From assembly GCA_949295125.1 (NCBI GenBank), contig CASFJV010000063.1, positions 1-64,000 of the forward strand: DNA of 64,000 bases, in the 5' to 3' direction. Shown in pieces: positions 8,406 through 16,509 of the stretch (position 1 is the stretch's first letter; each line of letters opens with the position of its first letter). Below the pieces are notes generated by a model. The model was not told the origin of the DNA. It saw only the letters and a program-made list of their open reading frames with translations, and searched no databases. A program made the position numbers and the translations under genes. The DNA is from an uncultured Spirochaetales bacterium (GTDB taxonomy: Bacteria; Spirochaetota; Spirochaetia; Sphaerochaetales; Sphaerochaetaceae).

Positions 8406-8454
8406 AGGAGGAAGCGGGGAAGACATCATGTTTTCCTTGCCAAAGAGTTTATGA
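8406..8454 (+). promoter_or_regulatory. hairpin-bridged ribosome binding site
   Basis: A strong Shine-Dalgarno AGGAGG (8406-8411) lies 39 bases before the ATG at 8451, too far to work directly. Between them is a perfect 12-bp hairpin with a three-base loop (arms 8414-8425 and 8429-8440, four G-U pairs). Folding it leaves an effective spacing of about 12 bases. An eight-codon reading frame (ATG 8428) lies within the hairpin and its TGA overlaps the ATG at 8451. Either a split ribosome binding site or coupling to this mini-ORF is possible. Confidence 0.5.
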
Positions 8455-9470
8455 AGAAAATTGTTCTAGCTCTCGTTGTCCTGCTCCTTGCAAGCTCAAT
8501 GGTTTTCGCTCAGCCAAGTGCAGAAACATCATCAGCAGGTGAGGAAGGACAGTACAAGGTTGCTCTTATCATTGAAAATACAATCGATGACAGGGGCTGG
8601 TGCCAGTCAATGCATGAAGGTATTCTCGGAGCTATGGAGGCTCTTCCTGGAAAGATTCAATATGAATACTCTGAAAGGATGACTACCGTTGACTCAGAAT
8701 CAATTGCAAGGCAGTACATCGCTGATGGCTTTGACCTCATCATTGCACATGGAGCACAGTACAGGAACATGGTTACAGACCTTGCTTCTGAATTCCCAGA
8801 TGTATCATTTGCATTCGGAACATCCAGTGATATCGTAGGAGACAACGTATTCACATACATGCCGGAATCTGAAGAGACAGGCTATCTCTCTGGCCTGATT
8901 GCAGGCATGCTTACAAAGACAAACAACATCGGTCTTGTCGGACCGGTTGACAGCGGAGATGCCGCACGCTACAACAGAGGATTCATCCTTGGCGTTCAGG
9001 AAGTCAATCCTGAGGCAACAGTCAATGTTGCATATACAGGCAGTTTCTCTGATTACGTAAGGTCTGGAGAGCTTGCTACAACCCAGATCCTTGCAGGTGC
9101 AGATGTCCTTACAGGTTCTTCCCAGCAGGCTATTGGTGCCCTGAGGGCTTGCGCAGAGTATCCAGACGTATTATGGCTCGGACAGGATCTTGCCCAGCTT
9201 GATACCCCAGAAGGGCAGGCTAAGTGCGTTGCTGCTTCTGCTTATAACTATACAGCTGTTGTCATTGGGCTTATTGAAAGCCTGGATGAAGGAGTAAAGG
9301 GCGGCGTATGCATCCCGATGAATTTCAACAACGATGGTTTCCTCTTTGATTACAACCCGGCTTTGGAGAGCGTTGTAACAGATGAGATCAGGGCTAAAGT
9401 TGATGAGGCGCTGTCAGCATTCAGGGCAAGTTCAGGTGTCCTGGCTAACTGGGCAGATGTTCAGATCTAA
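8451..9470 (+). CDS. BMP-family nucleoside-binding protein
   Basis: Periplasmic binding protein of the BMP (basic membrane protein, PnrA/TmpC/Med) family, whose studied members bind purine or other nucleosides. The 339-residue protein has a signal peptide cleaved near VFA-Q (residue 20) with no lipobox Cys, so unlike treponemal PnrA it is probably soluble in the periplasm. Family features include ALIIENTIDDRGWCQSMHEG at the start of the mature protein, DLIIAHGAQY, and VSFAFGTSSD. It heads an operon with a dual ATPase and two permeases, the standard Bmp/Nup layout. A terminator directly after it probably lets it outnumber the membrane subunits. The start has no close Shine-Dalgarno; see the hairpin-bridged site. 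Confidence 0.92.
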   Translation: MKKIVLALVVLLLASSMVFAQPSAETSSAGEEGQYKVALIIENTIDDRGWCQSMHEGILGAMEALPGKIQYEYSERMTTVDSESIARQYIADGFDLIIAHGAQYRNMVTDLASEFPDVSFAFGTSSDIVGDNVFTYMPESEETGYLSGLIAGMLTKTNNIGLVGPVDSGDAARYNRGFILGVQEVNPEATVNVAYTGSFSDYVRSGELATTQILAGADVLTGSSQQAIGALRACAEYPDVLWLGQDLAQLDTPEGQAKCVAASAYNYTAVVIGLIESLDEGVKGGVCIPMNFNNDGFLFDYNPALESVVTDEIRAKVDEALSAFRASSGVLANWADVQI

Positions 9471-9485
9471 TTCATAAAATATGCA

Positions 9486-9523
9486 AAGGGGCATCACATC
9501 AAGCGATATGGTGCCCTTTTTTT
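9486..9523 (+). terminator. intercistronic terminator/attenuator after the BMP gene
   Basis: Stem GGGCATC (9489-9495 region) / GGTGCCC (9510-9516), seven pairs with one G-U, followed by seven T. The ATPase gene starts only about ten bases later with no visible new promoter, so partial read-through probably sets the ratio of binding protein to transporter. Confidence 0.8.
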
Positions 9524-9532
9524 GGTAGAAGT

Positions 9533-11065
9533 ATGGAAGATAAAATCAAATCATTAAGGATGGAACATATTACAAAACGCTTTCCGGGTGTTTTGGCATC
9601 TGATGATATCTCCCTGTCTGTTGATGAAGGGGAAATCCTTGCTCTTGTCGGAGAAAACGGTGCGGGAAAGACCACATTGATGAACATCCTGATGGGTATT
9701 TACCAGCAGGATGAGGGAAAGATTTTCATTAACGGCAGCGAAGTGAGGTTCCGTGGGCCTGAAGATGCTTTTGAGGCAGGGCTTGGCATGGTTCACCAGC
9801 AATACATGCTGGTTCCAAACATGACAGTCACTGAAAATGTTGCATTAGGCTATAAGAAGGCATGGAAAAAGTTCAAGATTGACTTAAAAATGGTAAAAGA
9901 CAGGGTTAATGAGGTAAGCGCACGCTATGGGCTTGCTGTTAATCCTGATGCATATATATGGCAGCTGTCTGTTGGAGAGCAGCAGAGGGTGGAGCTTGTT
10001 AAGACACTCTGCCTCGGGGCAAGGTTCCTTATCCTGGATGAGCCTACCAGCGCGCTCACTCCGCAGGAGACTGATGAGCTGATTGAGCTTCTGAAGAAGA
10101 TGAAGAATGAGCTTTCCATCATATTCATTTCACATAAGCTCAATGAAGTGAAGGCACTGAGTGACAAAGTCTCGATCCTGAGGCATGGCAAAGTGGTGTT
10201 TTCTGGAAACACTGAAGATTATTCTCCATCCGAAATTGCGGCTTTAATGACCGGTCATGAGATCATCCTTCCAGAAAACAGGGAAAAGGATATGCATGGA
10301 AAAACCGTGCTCTCAATCAAGAACCTCAGAGTGAAGTCTGACAGGGGAAATGACGCCCTGAACGGATTGAATCTCGAAGTGCGGGAAGGTGAGATTGTAG
10401 GGCTTGCCGGTGTTTCTGGCAATGGGCAGAAGGAACTTGCAGAGGCTATAAACGGCCTGAGAAGCGTTGAGAGCGGAAGCATTGAGTTCTTCGGAGAGCA
10501 CATTGAGAATAAGAGCCCGAATTATGTCATCTCGAAAGGCATGGGATACATTCCTGAGGAGAGGAACATAGAGGGAATTGTCCCTTCTTTCCAGATAAAG
10601 GAGAACTTCATCTTAAAAGACAGCGATAAAGAGAAATTCTCACGTCACCGTTTCCTGAAAAAGAAGGATATCAATGAAAATGCAGAACTCCTGCGCAATA
10701 ATTTTGATATCAGATGTCCGGGAACGAATACGGCAGCAGGGGCCCTTTCTGGAGGAAATATACAGAAAGTCATCCTGGCAAGAGAGATTACAAGGGCTCC
10801 TAAATTCCTGATTGCAGTCTATCCGACCAGAGGTCTTGATATGGGTGCAATTGAGTTCATCCATCAGGAGCTGCTGAAAAAGAGAAGGGAAGGCATTGGA
10901 ATCCTCCTGGTAAGTGAGGAGCTTGATGAGATAATGAACCTTTCAGACAGGATTGCCGTAATCTACAAGGGAAATATCCAGAAAGTCCTGAAACACGGAG
11001 AGGCAAACAAGAAAAATCTCGGTATATACATGGCAGGACTGAGTGAGGAGGGAGATGGTGAGTAA
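9533..11065 (+). CDS. nucleoside ABC importer, duplicated ATPase subunit (NupO/YufO type)
   Basis: Cytoplasmic ATPase with two nucleotide-binding domains in one 510-residue chain. The first has a full Walker A (GENGAGKTT), signature LSVGEQQRVEL and Walker B LILDEPTSAL. The second has a degenerate P-loop (GVSGNGQKE), signature LSGGNIQKVIL, and LIAVYPTRGLD in place of a canonical Walker B, as is usual in the carbohydrate/nucleoside class of importers (RbsA, YufO). It is followed by two permeases with overlapping junctions. Function follows from the BMP neighbour. Confidence 0.93.
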   Translation: MEDKIKSLRMEHITKRFPGVLASDDISLSVDEGEILALVGENGAGKTTLMNILMGIYQQDEGKIFINGSEVRFRGPEDAFEAGLGMVHQQYMLVPNMTVTENVALGYKKAWKKFKIDLKMVKDRVNEVSARYGLAVNPDAYIWQLSVGEQQRVELVKTLCLGARFLILDEPTSALTPQETDELIELLKKMKNELSIIFISHKLNEVKALSDKVSILRHGKVVFSGNTEDYSPSEIAALMTGHEIILPENREKDMHGKTVLSIKNLRVKSDRGNDALNGLNLEVREGEIVGLAGVSGNGQKELAEAINGLRSVESGSIEFFGEHIENKSPNYVISKGMGYIPEERNIEGIVPSFQIKENFILKDSDKEKFSRHRFLKKKDINENAELLRNNFDIRCPGTNTAAGALSGGNIQKVILAREITRAPKFLIAVYPTRGLDMGAIEFIHQELLKKRREGIGILLVSEELDEIMNLSDRIAVIYKGNIQKVLKHGEANKKNLGIYMAGLSEEGDGE

Positions 11066-12149
11066 GAATTTTAAAATCATGTATAAGGTGGCAATAATAC
11101 TTCTTGCCGTTCTTGCCACGCTTCTGCTGTCTTCTGTGATACTCCTGATACTTGGTGCCGATGTCTTCAGGACATTCTATACAATCGTTATCACTCCGCT
11201 GACGAGGGTAGGCCACTTAACGGAAGTGTTTGTGCGTGCTGTTCCCCTCTGCATTATCGCACTCGGTGTTGCCATTGCATACCGTTCTGGAATAGTGAAC
11301 ATCGGGGCTGAGGGGCAGATGGCAATGGGAATCTTAGGTTTTACTTCAGTTGCCCTGGCCCTGCCGGATCTTCCGAAACCCGTTCTTCTTCCGTTTGCAC
11401 TTCTTGCAGGTGTGGTTACAGGAGGATTCTGGGGTTTCATACCAGGTATACTGAAAGCCAAGCTGCAGGTATCTGAGCTACTGTCAACTGTTATGCTCAA
11501 TTATATTGCCGCACAGTTCTATTCATTCTGCCTCCGCGTTCCTATGCTCGATCCGAACGAGGCATTATCCGGAGCAGGAACACCTCAGTCTGCAAGGCTT
11601 ACTGCAAATGTGGAAATTGGAAGGATTACAGGACGCCTTCACTACGGAATATTCATTGCCCTTGTCCTCGCTGTCATAGTGTACCTGTTTTTATGGAAAA
11701 CGAGTTTTGGCTATAAGATGAGGGCTAGTGGGGCTGAGCGCCGTGCTGCAAGATATGGCGGAATAAACGTTCCATCATACCTGACGCTTGCCATGGTTAT
11801 TTCCGGTGCTTTTGCCGGACTTGCCGGTGGAGTTGAGATTGCCGCAGTGCACAGGAGGGCTATTGAAGGCGTGACAAACAACTATGGCTTCAGCGCAGTT
11901 GTTGTTGCACTGTTTGGAATGCTGCATCCGTTTGGAATCGTTCCTGCCTCATTCTTCTTTGCGCTTTTGATCTATGGATCCACGCTTACTCCACGTGCGG
12001 TCGGCGTTCCTGCAAATATCGTTGATGTCATGCAGGGACTCATCATCATCGTGATCGTGACAGCCCAGATGATACTGCAGAACTCATACCTTGAAGACAG
12101 GGTATGGCACTGGTATCAGAAGAAGTTCAGGAAGGAGGAAGAGAGATGA
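11055..12149 (+). CDS. nucleoside ABC importer permease (NupP/YufP type)
   Basis: Multi-pass inner-membrane permease of the BPD_transp_2 class, with about eight to ten hydrophobic segments. It includes the NIGAEGQMAMG motif near residue 85 and the GMLHPFG-containing late loop seen in BMP-linked permeases. The start is uncertain between ATG 11055 and GTG 11058; AGGAGGG lies immediately upstream, and the GTG has the better spacing (about five bases). It overlaps the ATPase gene by about ten bases and the next permease by ATGA, indicating a tightly coupled operon. Confidence 0.9.
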   Translation: MVSKNFKIMYKVAIILLAVLATLLLSSVILLILGADVFRTFYTIVITPLTRVGHLTEVFVRAVPLCIIALGVAIAYRSGIVNIGAEGQMAMGILGFTSVALALPDLPKPVLLPFALLAGVVTGGFWGFIPGILKAKLQVSELLSTVMLNYIAAQFYSFCLRVPMLDPNEALSGAGTPQSARLTANVEIGRITGRLHYGIFIALVLAVIVYLFLWKTSFGYKMRASGAERRAARYGGINVPSYLTLAMVISGAFAGLAGGVEIAAVHRRAIEGVTNNYGFSAVVVALFGMLHPFGIVPASFFFALLIYGSTLTPRAVGVPANIVDVMQGLIIIVIVTAQMILQNSYLEDRVWHWYQKKFRKEEER

Positions 12150-13090
12150 ATATTATTGTGAATATACTGGCAATGACAGTTCCCTTCTCCGTAGCGCTGC
12201 TGCTTGCATCAATTGGAGAGATGTTCAACCAGAGGAGCGGAGTCTTCAATCTTGGATGTGAAGGCATAATGTCAATGGGTGCATTTGTAGGCATGCTTGT
12301 CCCATTCCTTGCCGGGCATGGTGGAGCTGTTGCCAATGGCTATAATTATCTGGGACTTCTCCTTGCTGCTGCCGTAGGAGCCTTGATGGGACTCTTTTTC
12401 GGCGTGATCGTAGTAACGTTCCGCGCACCACAGGGAATAGCAGGCATAGGTCTGCAGATGTTCGGAGTGGGAACTGCTGGAACGCTTTTCAGGCACTTTG
12501 TCGGAGGAACTCAGTCAATTCCTGGAATGCCATCCACTCCGATTCCGCTCCTTTCAGATATTCCTGTCATTGGAAGGATCTTCTTTTCCCATAATATCAT
12601 CGTATATCTTGCATTCATTTTCGTTCCTGTTGCATGGTATATCCTGATGAAGACCAGCTGGGGCCTGAAGGTCAGGGCTGTGGGAACACATCCCAGGGCA
12701 GCAGACTCAATGGGCATAAACGTTAACAGGACACGTTATGAAGCACTTGCCCTTGGCGGAGCGCTTGCAGGTCTTGCCGGAGCATACTTATCTGTATGCC
12801 AGATAAAGATGTTCTCTGATGATCTGATTGCAGGAAGGGGCTTTATAGCAGTAGCCCTTGTTTACTTTGGCCATTGGAAACCTGTACGGATCATGCTTGG
12901 AGCACTTCTGTTCTCCTTTGCACAGACTATCCAGTACAATGTGCAGGGGCTTGGAATCAATATTCCATATGAGTTCTTTGTCATGCTTCCATATGTTGTT
13001 GTAGTTGTTGTTCTTGCATTCACATCACGCAATCAGACAACAAGCCCTGCAGCACTGGGCAAGCCATTCAACAGGGAAATCAGGACCTGA
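12146..13090 (+). CDS. nucleoside ABC importer permease (NupQ/YufQ type)
   Basis: Second membrane subunit of the BMP-linked importer, pairing with the preceding permease. About nine hydrophobic segments and the family motif FNLGCEGIMSMGAFVG near residue 35 are visible, plus the GTHPRAADSMGINV cytoplasmic loop that contacts the ATPase. I start it at the ATG at 12146 because GGAGG precedes it by seven bases and it overlaps the previous stop by ATGA. 314 residues, as expected. No clear terminator follows; the next reading frames are on the opposite strand. Confidence 0.9.
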   Translation: MNIIVNILAMTVPFSVALLLASIGEMFNQRSGVFNLGCEGIMSMGAFVGMLVPFLAGHGGAVANGYNYLGLLLAAAVGALMGLFFGVIVVTFRAPQGIAGIGLQMFGVGTAGTLFRHFVGGTQSIPGMPSTPIPLLSDIPVIGRIFFSHNIIVYLAFIFVPVAWYILMKTSWGLKVRAVGTHPRAADSMGINVNRTRYEALALGGALAGLAGAYLSVCQIKMFSDDLIAGRGFIAVALVYFGHWKPVRIMLGALLFSFAQTIQYNVQGLGINIPYEFFVMLPYVVVVVVLAFTSRNQTTSPAALGKPFNREIRT

Positions 13091-13097
13091 TAAGCAA

Positions 13098-13346
13098 TCA
13101 GTAAATCTCTTTGATATCTTCTTCTCTTACGCAAAAGGAGGAGAAGATTTCTTTTTTTGATCTGACCATCATAAGGCCAACAAAATGGCCATTCTCATCA
13201 AGGTATCCAAAAGTCTCTTCCCCTGTACAGATGCTTTTAAGTATTGCAGGAGTTGCCTTTTCTGGAAGGCTTTTCCTTTTTCTGTCTTTTCTCAGCAGCA
13301 TGTAATAAGAATAGCATGGAAAGATGAAAAGTGTATTGAGGTTCAT
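13098..13346 (-). CDS. small hypothetical protein, possibly a gene remnant
   Basis: A reading frame of 82 codons lies downstream of, and in the same direction as, the DUF4143 ATPase gene. It has a hydrophobic start, a basic middle (LLRKDRKRKSLPEK) and a better-looking C-terminal half with GYLDENGHFVGLMMV, which has a strand-turn-strand look. I choose the ATG at 13346 because GGAAGA precedes it; an ATG at 13358 is also in frame, and a stop lies further upstream. I recognise no family. It could be a real small protein or the tail of a decayed gene. Confidence 0.35.
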   Translation of the reverse strand: MNLNTLFIFPCYSYYMLLRKDRKRKSLPEKATPAILKSICTGEETFGYLDENGHFVGLMMVRSKKEIFSSFCVREEDIKEIY

Positions 13347-13410
13347 CTTTTCTTCCATAATGGACTGCTGGCGTGTGCCTTCAATCTGCAAAGAGGACTT
13401 TCAATAGCAG

Positions 13411-14745
13411 TCAATCTTTTGTTTCAAGGAAGCGGGGAAGGAGGAACGTTATAAAATGGGGAAAAGTATAGATTGCTCCATTAAATCCTATATTGCCATT
13501 TATCAGCTTTATGCCAAACTCTATTTCGGGGTAACTGTCACTCTTAATTAAAGTCTGAAGTGCCTTTGAATTTCCATTGGTAGCTTTTACTTCGACAGGA
13601 ACGACGTGCGATCTTGTTCTCAAAAAGAAATCTTCTTCTAGTGTGGAATTGTCTTTTTTGAAATAATACAGCTCTTTTCCTGCTTTATTCAGCCCCTCTG
13701 CTATGATATTTTCATAAAGGCCACCTTTATAGATCCTGAAGTTTTTAGTTGTTCTGAAATCTTCCTGGCTTTCTTTTTCCAGCATTGATAAAAATAAACC
13801 TGTATCAAAGAAATAAAGCTTGAATGCTGCTGGATCATAATTTCCTCTTAAAGGAATTTCAGGTAGGTTCAGATTATATGAAAGCAGGGCAATCCCTGCA
13901 TCTTCAAGCCATTTGATGGCTGGCATAAACTCATTTAGCGTTCCCTTCTTCCTTATTTTTGACACCATAAATTTTTTATTCTCTTTAGAAAGAAATACAG
14001 GTATGGCATCAAAAACTGCCTGAATACGCGCCTGATCAACCTCCTCATGATATTTAAGGATGTCATTTTTATAGTCGTTTATCAGATTTTGCTGAAGTCT
14101 TAATACTCCTTCGAATGTTCCTTTTTCAATGTAAGATGCAACAACATTGGGTAATCCTCCCGTAATGCAGAAATCGAAAAAAAGGTCCATATAAGTTTTC
14201 ATTTCCTGTTCAGAAAATGGTACTGCATCCAGCATATGGGAAAGCAGGTTTTCTACAGTGTCATCTTTGTAACCTTTAGCCCAGAGGAATTCTTCAAAAT
14301 CGAGGGCATGCATTACAAGTCTGTCTGTAAATCCGACGCTGATACTTGAAACAAGCTTATAATGTACCCCTAACAGTGAGCCACTGCATATTACATCATA
14401 TCTTCCATCAATCTTAAAAAATTTCAGGCTTGTAGCTATATCGGGAAATTCCTGTATTTCATCGAAGAAAAATAATGTATTGTGTTCCGGGAAACTGGCA
14501 AAAGGAAGATGAAGCGTGATCAGTTTCATTATTGCATCTGGTGAATAGCCATTTTCTGTTATATTTTTAAATTCAGGATGATCTATAAAGTTTATTTCTA
14601 TAACACTTTTATAGTTTTTCTTCGCAAAATTTAGAACTGATGAAGATTTTCCTACCTGCCTTGCACCTGTTAATATGAGAGGCAGTCTGTCTGGATTGTT
14701 TTTCCATTTGCTGAGTTCTGTATCAATTTTGCGTTTTAAATACAT
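13411..14745 (-). CDS. AAA ATPase with DUF4143 C-terminal domain
   Basis: 444-residue cytoplasmic ATPase of the large AAA_14/DUF4143 family, common in gut anaerobes and of unproven function. Visible motifs are Walker A LTGARQVGKSS near residue 30, Walker B LFFFDEIQEF near residue 93, and the sensor-like ICSGSLLG near residue 120. The C-terminal domain ends with VVPVEVKATNG, resembling the E-x-K core of PD-(D/E)xK folds. The gene is visibly richer in A and T than its neighbours, consistent with horizontal acquisition. An AGGA lies seven bases before the ATG. Such genes often behave as stand-alone cargo; no clear partner is visible. Confidence 0.85.
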   Translation of the reverse strand: MYLKRKIDTELSKWKNNPDRLPLILTGARQVGKSSSVLNFAKKNYKSVIEINFIDHPEFKNITENGYSPDAIMKLITLHLPFASFPEHNTLFFFDEIQEFPDIATSLKFFKIDGRYDVICSGSLLGVHYKLVSSISVGFTDRLVMHALDFEEFLWAKGYKDDTVENLLSHMLDAVPFSEQEMKTYMDLFFDFCITGGLPNVVASYIEKGTFEGVLRLQQNLINDYKNDILKYHEEVDQARIQAVFDAIPVFLSKENKKFMVSKIRKKGTLNEFMPAIKWLEDAGIALLSYNLNLPEIPLRGNYDPAAFKLYFFDTGLFLSMLEKESQEDFRTTKNFRIYKGGLYENIIAEGLNKAGKELYYFKKDNSTLEEDFFLRTRSHVVPVEVKATNGNSKALQTLIKSDSYPEIEFGIKLINGNIGFNGAIYTFPHFITFLLPRFLETKD

Positions 14746-15047
14746 TATTTTTCCTATCTAATTGCATTTTAACCAATTAGTTGTAGCTTGGCAATAAAAA
14801 TGAGCGAGTTTTAAGCCATTTTACGGAATTTTATGAGCGACTTTCATTAGTTGAATATTTTCAAAAGTAGACAGAGGCTCATCTACAGAAGGAGGAATAT
14901 CCTCTCTTCTCCATGCCAGTTTCTTCATGATGCTCAATCTTTCCATCCAGGAATGCTTTGCAGAACATCCTCGGAGTCATGTATCCCAGAAATAGGCAGG
15001 ACGTTTGCGGGTATCGGATGCGAGGATCTGAAAAGGCCTGCCAGCTT
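14746..15047. other. 302-base gap without a recognisable gene
   Basis: An A+T-rich stretch upstream of the DUF4143 gene holds its promoter. The right half has a short minus-strand frame containing LGYMTPRMFCKAF, which recalls the LGYxTP motif near the end of IS3/IS30 transposases. It has no start or upstream part, so it is at most a remnant. Confidence 0.25.
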
Positions 15048-16409
15048 TCAGAGCGGCAGCAGCCTTTTCTTCCATGATCTGAAGAATACTGTATAGCATA
15101 TGATATGGGCTGTAAATGTGATCAGCCACGATACTGGATAAGAGAGGTACAGGGTGAAAAGACTTCTGTCTATGCGGAATACTGTAAATATCCAGAGAAT
15201 CCTGAGGCCGCATGCACCGGTAAGGGAAACAAGTGTTGGTGCTATTGAATAGCCAAGGCCGCGGATAGAGCCGCAGGCAGTATCCATAAGGCCGCACAGG
15301 AAGTAGGTAAGGCATACAACGTTGATCCTTCCAATACCATACTGGATAACCTCTGGATCTGATGAGTATATGCCAAGAAGTTCCCTGGAAAAAACTACTG
15401 CAAATCCTCCCAGGAGCAGACCTACGATAGTCACTATCAGCAGGCATGAAAGAAGTACTGGAGTGACCCTTTCTTTCTTATGGGCTCCTACATTCTGGCT
15501 TGTAAAGTTGGTTGATGCCTGGTAGATCGAGTTCATGGCGGTATATACGAAGCCCTCAATATTCGATGCAGCTGTGTTTCCTGCTACAGCTATGGATCCA
15601 AATGAATTTATTGAAGACTGAATGAGGACATTGGATATGCTGAATACAGCTCCCTGTATTCCTGCAGGGAGTCCGATTCTCACAATCTGGATAAGCTTGT
15701 CCTTCCTGATCTTCAGTTCCCTTAAATTCAGGTGATAAACACTGTCAGATTTTATCATGCACCTGATGACAAGCAGTGCTGAGATGTACTGTGAGACAAT
15801 GGTTGCTATTGCAACACCGGCTACTCCCATATGGAATACGATGACAAAGAAAAGATTCAGGCAGACATTTATGATTCCAGATATGAAAAGGTAAGCCAGT
15901 GGCCTTCTTGTGTCTCCGACTGCCCTTAATATTCCAGCTCCAAAGTCATAGGCAAGCATGGCTGGCATCCCGAGAAATACTATCCTCATATAAAGCACTG
16001 CCTGGCCTATTACATCATACGGCGTTCCCATAAGTGTCAGAATGGGATTTGCCAGCAGCAATCCAAGTACTACAAGAACTATGCCGCAGAGTACTGAAAG
16101 AAGGATGGATGTATGGACAAGATCATGTATATTATCTTTGCTATGGGCTCCATAGTACCTTGCCATCAGGACGCTTGATCCTATTGAAAGGCCAAGGAAT
16201 ATGTTTACGATCAGATTGTTTAGGGATCCTGTGGATCCTACAGCAGCCATAGCCTGCGAACTTGTGAACTGACCAACTACTATGATATCTGCAGCATTGA
16301 ACAGAAGCTGCAGAATTCCCGAAAGCATCAAGGGAATGGAGAAGGCGAGGATCTTTGAGATGAGAGGTCCCGTCGTCATGTCGATTTCGTGTGACTTTGT
16401 ACTACTCAT
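15048..16409 (-). CDS. MATE-family efflux transporter
   Basis: 453-residue inner-membrane antiporter with about twelve hydrophobic segments in two similar halves, opening with the MATE pattern LSGILQLLFNAADIIVVGQF and carrying GAGILRAVGDTRRP between segments. Family members export cationic drugs or metabolites in exchange for sodium ions or protons. No Shine-Dalgarno precedes the ATG; instead TATCGT ends six bases upstream, so the mRNA may be leaderless. A perfect 16-bp palindrome just upstream could be an operator. No regulator is adjacent. This is one of three MATE genes in the window and is not closely similar to the others. Confidence 0.93.
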   Translation of the reverse strand: MSSTKSHEIDMTTGPLISKILAFSIPLMLSGILQLLFNAADIIVVGQFTSSQAMAAVGSTGSLNNLIVNIFLGLSIGSSVLMARYYGAHSKDNIHDLVHTSILLSVLCGIVLVVLGLLLANPILTLMGTPYDVIGQAVLYMRIVFLGMPAMLAYDFGAGILRAVGDTRRPLAYLFISGIINVCLNLFFVIVFHMGVAGVAIATIVSQYISALLVIRCMIKSDSVYHLNLRELKIRKDKLIQIVRIGLPAGIQGAVFSISNVLIQSSINSFGSIAVAGNTAASNIEGFVYTAMNSIYQASTNFTSQNVGAHKKERVTPVLLSCLLIVTIVGLLLGGFAVVFSRELLGIYSSDPEVIQYGIGRINVVCLTYFLCGLMDTACGSIRGLGYSIAPTLVSLTGACGLRILWIFTVFRIDRSLFTLYLSYPVSWLITFTAHIICYTVFFRSWKKRLLPL

Positions 16410-16415
16410 AACGGA

Positions 16416-16421
16416 ACGATA
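16416..16421 (-). promoter_or_regulatory. -10 hexamer, candidate leaderless promoter
   Basis: TATCGT on the minus strand ends exactly six bases before the ATG at 16409. No convincing -35 is seen, so this is one of the weaker members of the set. Confidence 0.35.
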
Positions 16422-16442
16422 TGATATTGCTAAGCCTCAATT

Positions 16443-16458
16443 ATTTCCATATGGAAAT
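16443..16458. promoter_or_regulatory. 16-bp perfect palindrome upstream of the MATE gene
   Basis: ATTTCCATATGGAAAT is perfectly self-complementary and lies 34-49 bases before the start codon, at about the -35 region of the putative promoter. This is the expected location for a repressor or activator site. Confidence 0.45.
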
Positions 16459-16472
16459 TTGCATTTTCCAGA

Positions 16473-16502
16473 CCAAAAATAAAAGGCCCCGTATGGAGCC
16501 TT
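16473..16502 (-). terminator. Rho-independent terminator of the reductase gene
   Basis: On the minus strand AAGGCTCC, loop ATAC, GGGGCCTT (eight pairs, one G-T) is followed by TTATTTTT. Confidence 0.8.
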
Positions 16503-16509
16503 GTGTTTG

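Noticed and set aside
8374-8440. Purine or preQ1 riboswitch in the BMP leader
   Set aside because: The leader is structured and a purine sensor would fit a nucleoside importer, but none of the conserved purine or preQ1 core sequences is present.
14977-15447. 156-codon minus-strand ORF at the end of the MATE gene
   Set aside because: It is in a different frame of the same strand as the MATE gene, whose own membrane segments continue to its stop. The composition (many Arg, Pro, Tyr, Cys) is that of an out-of-frame reading.
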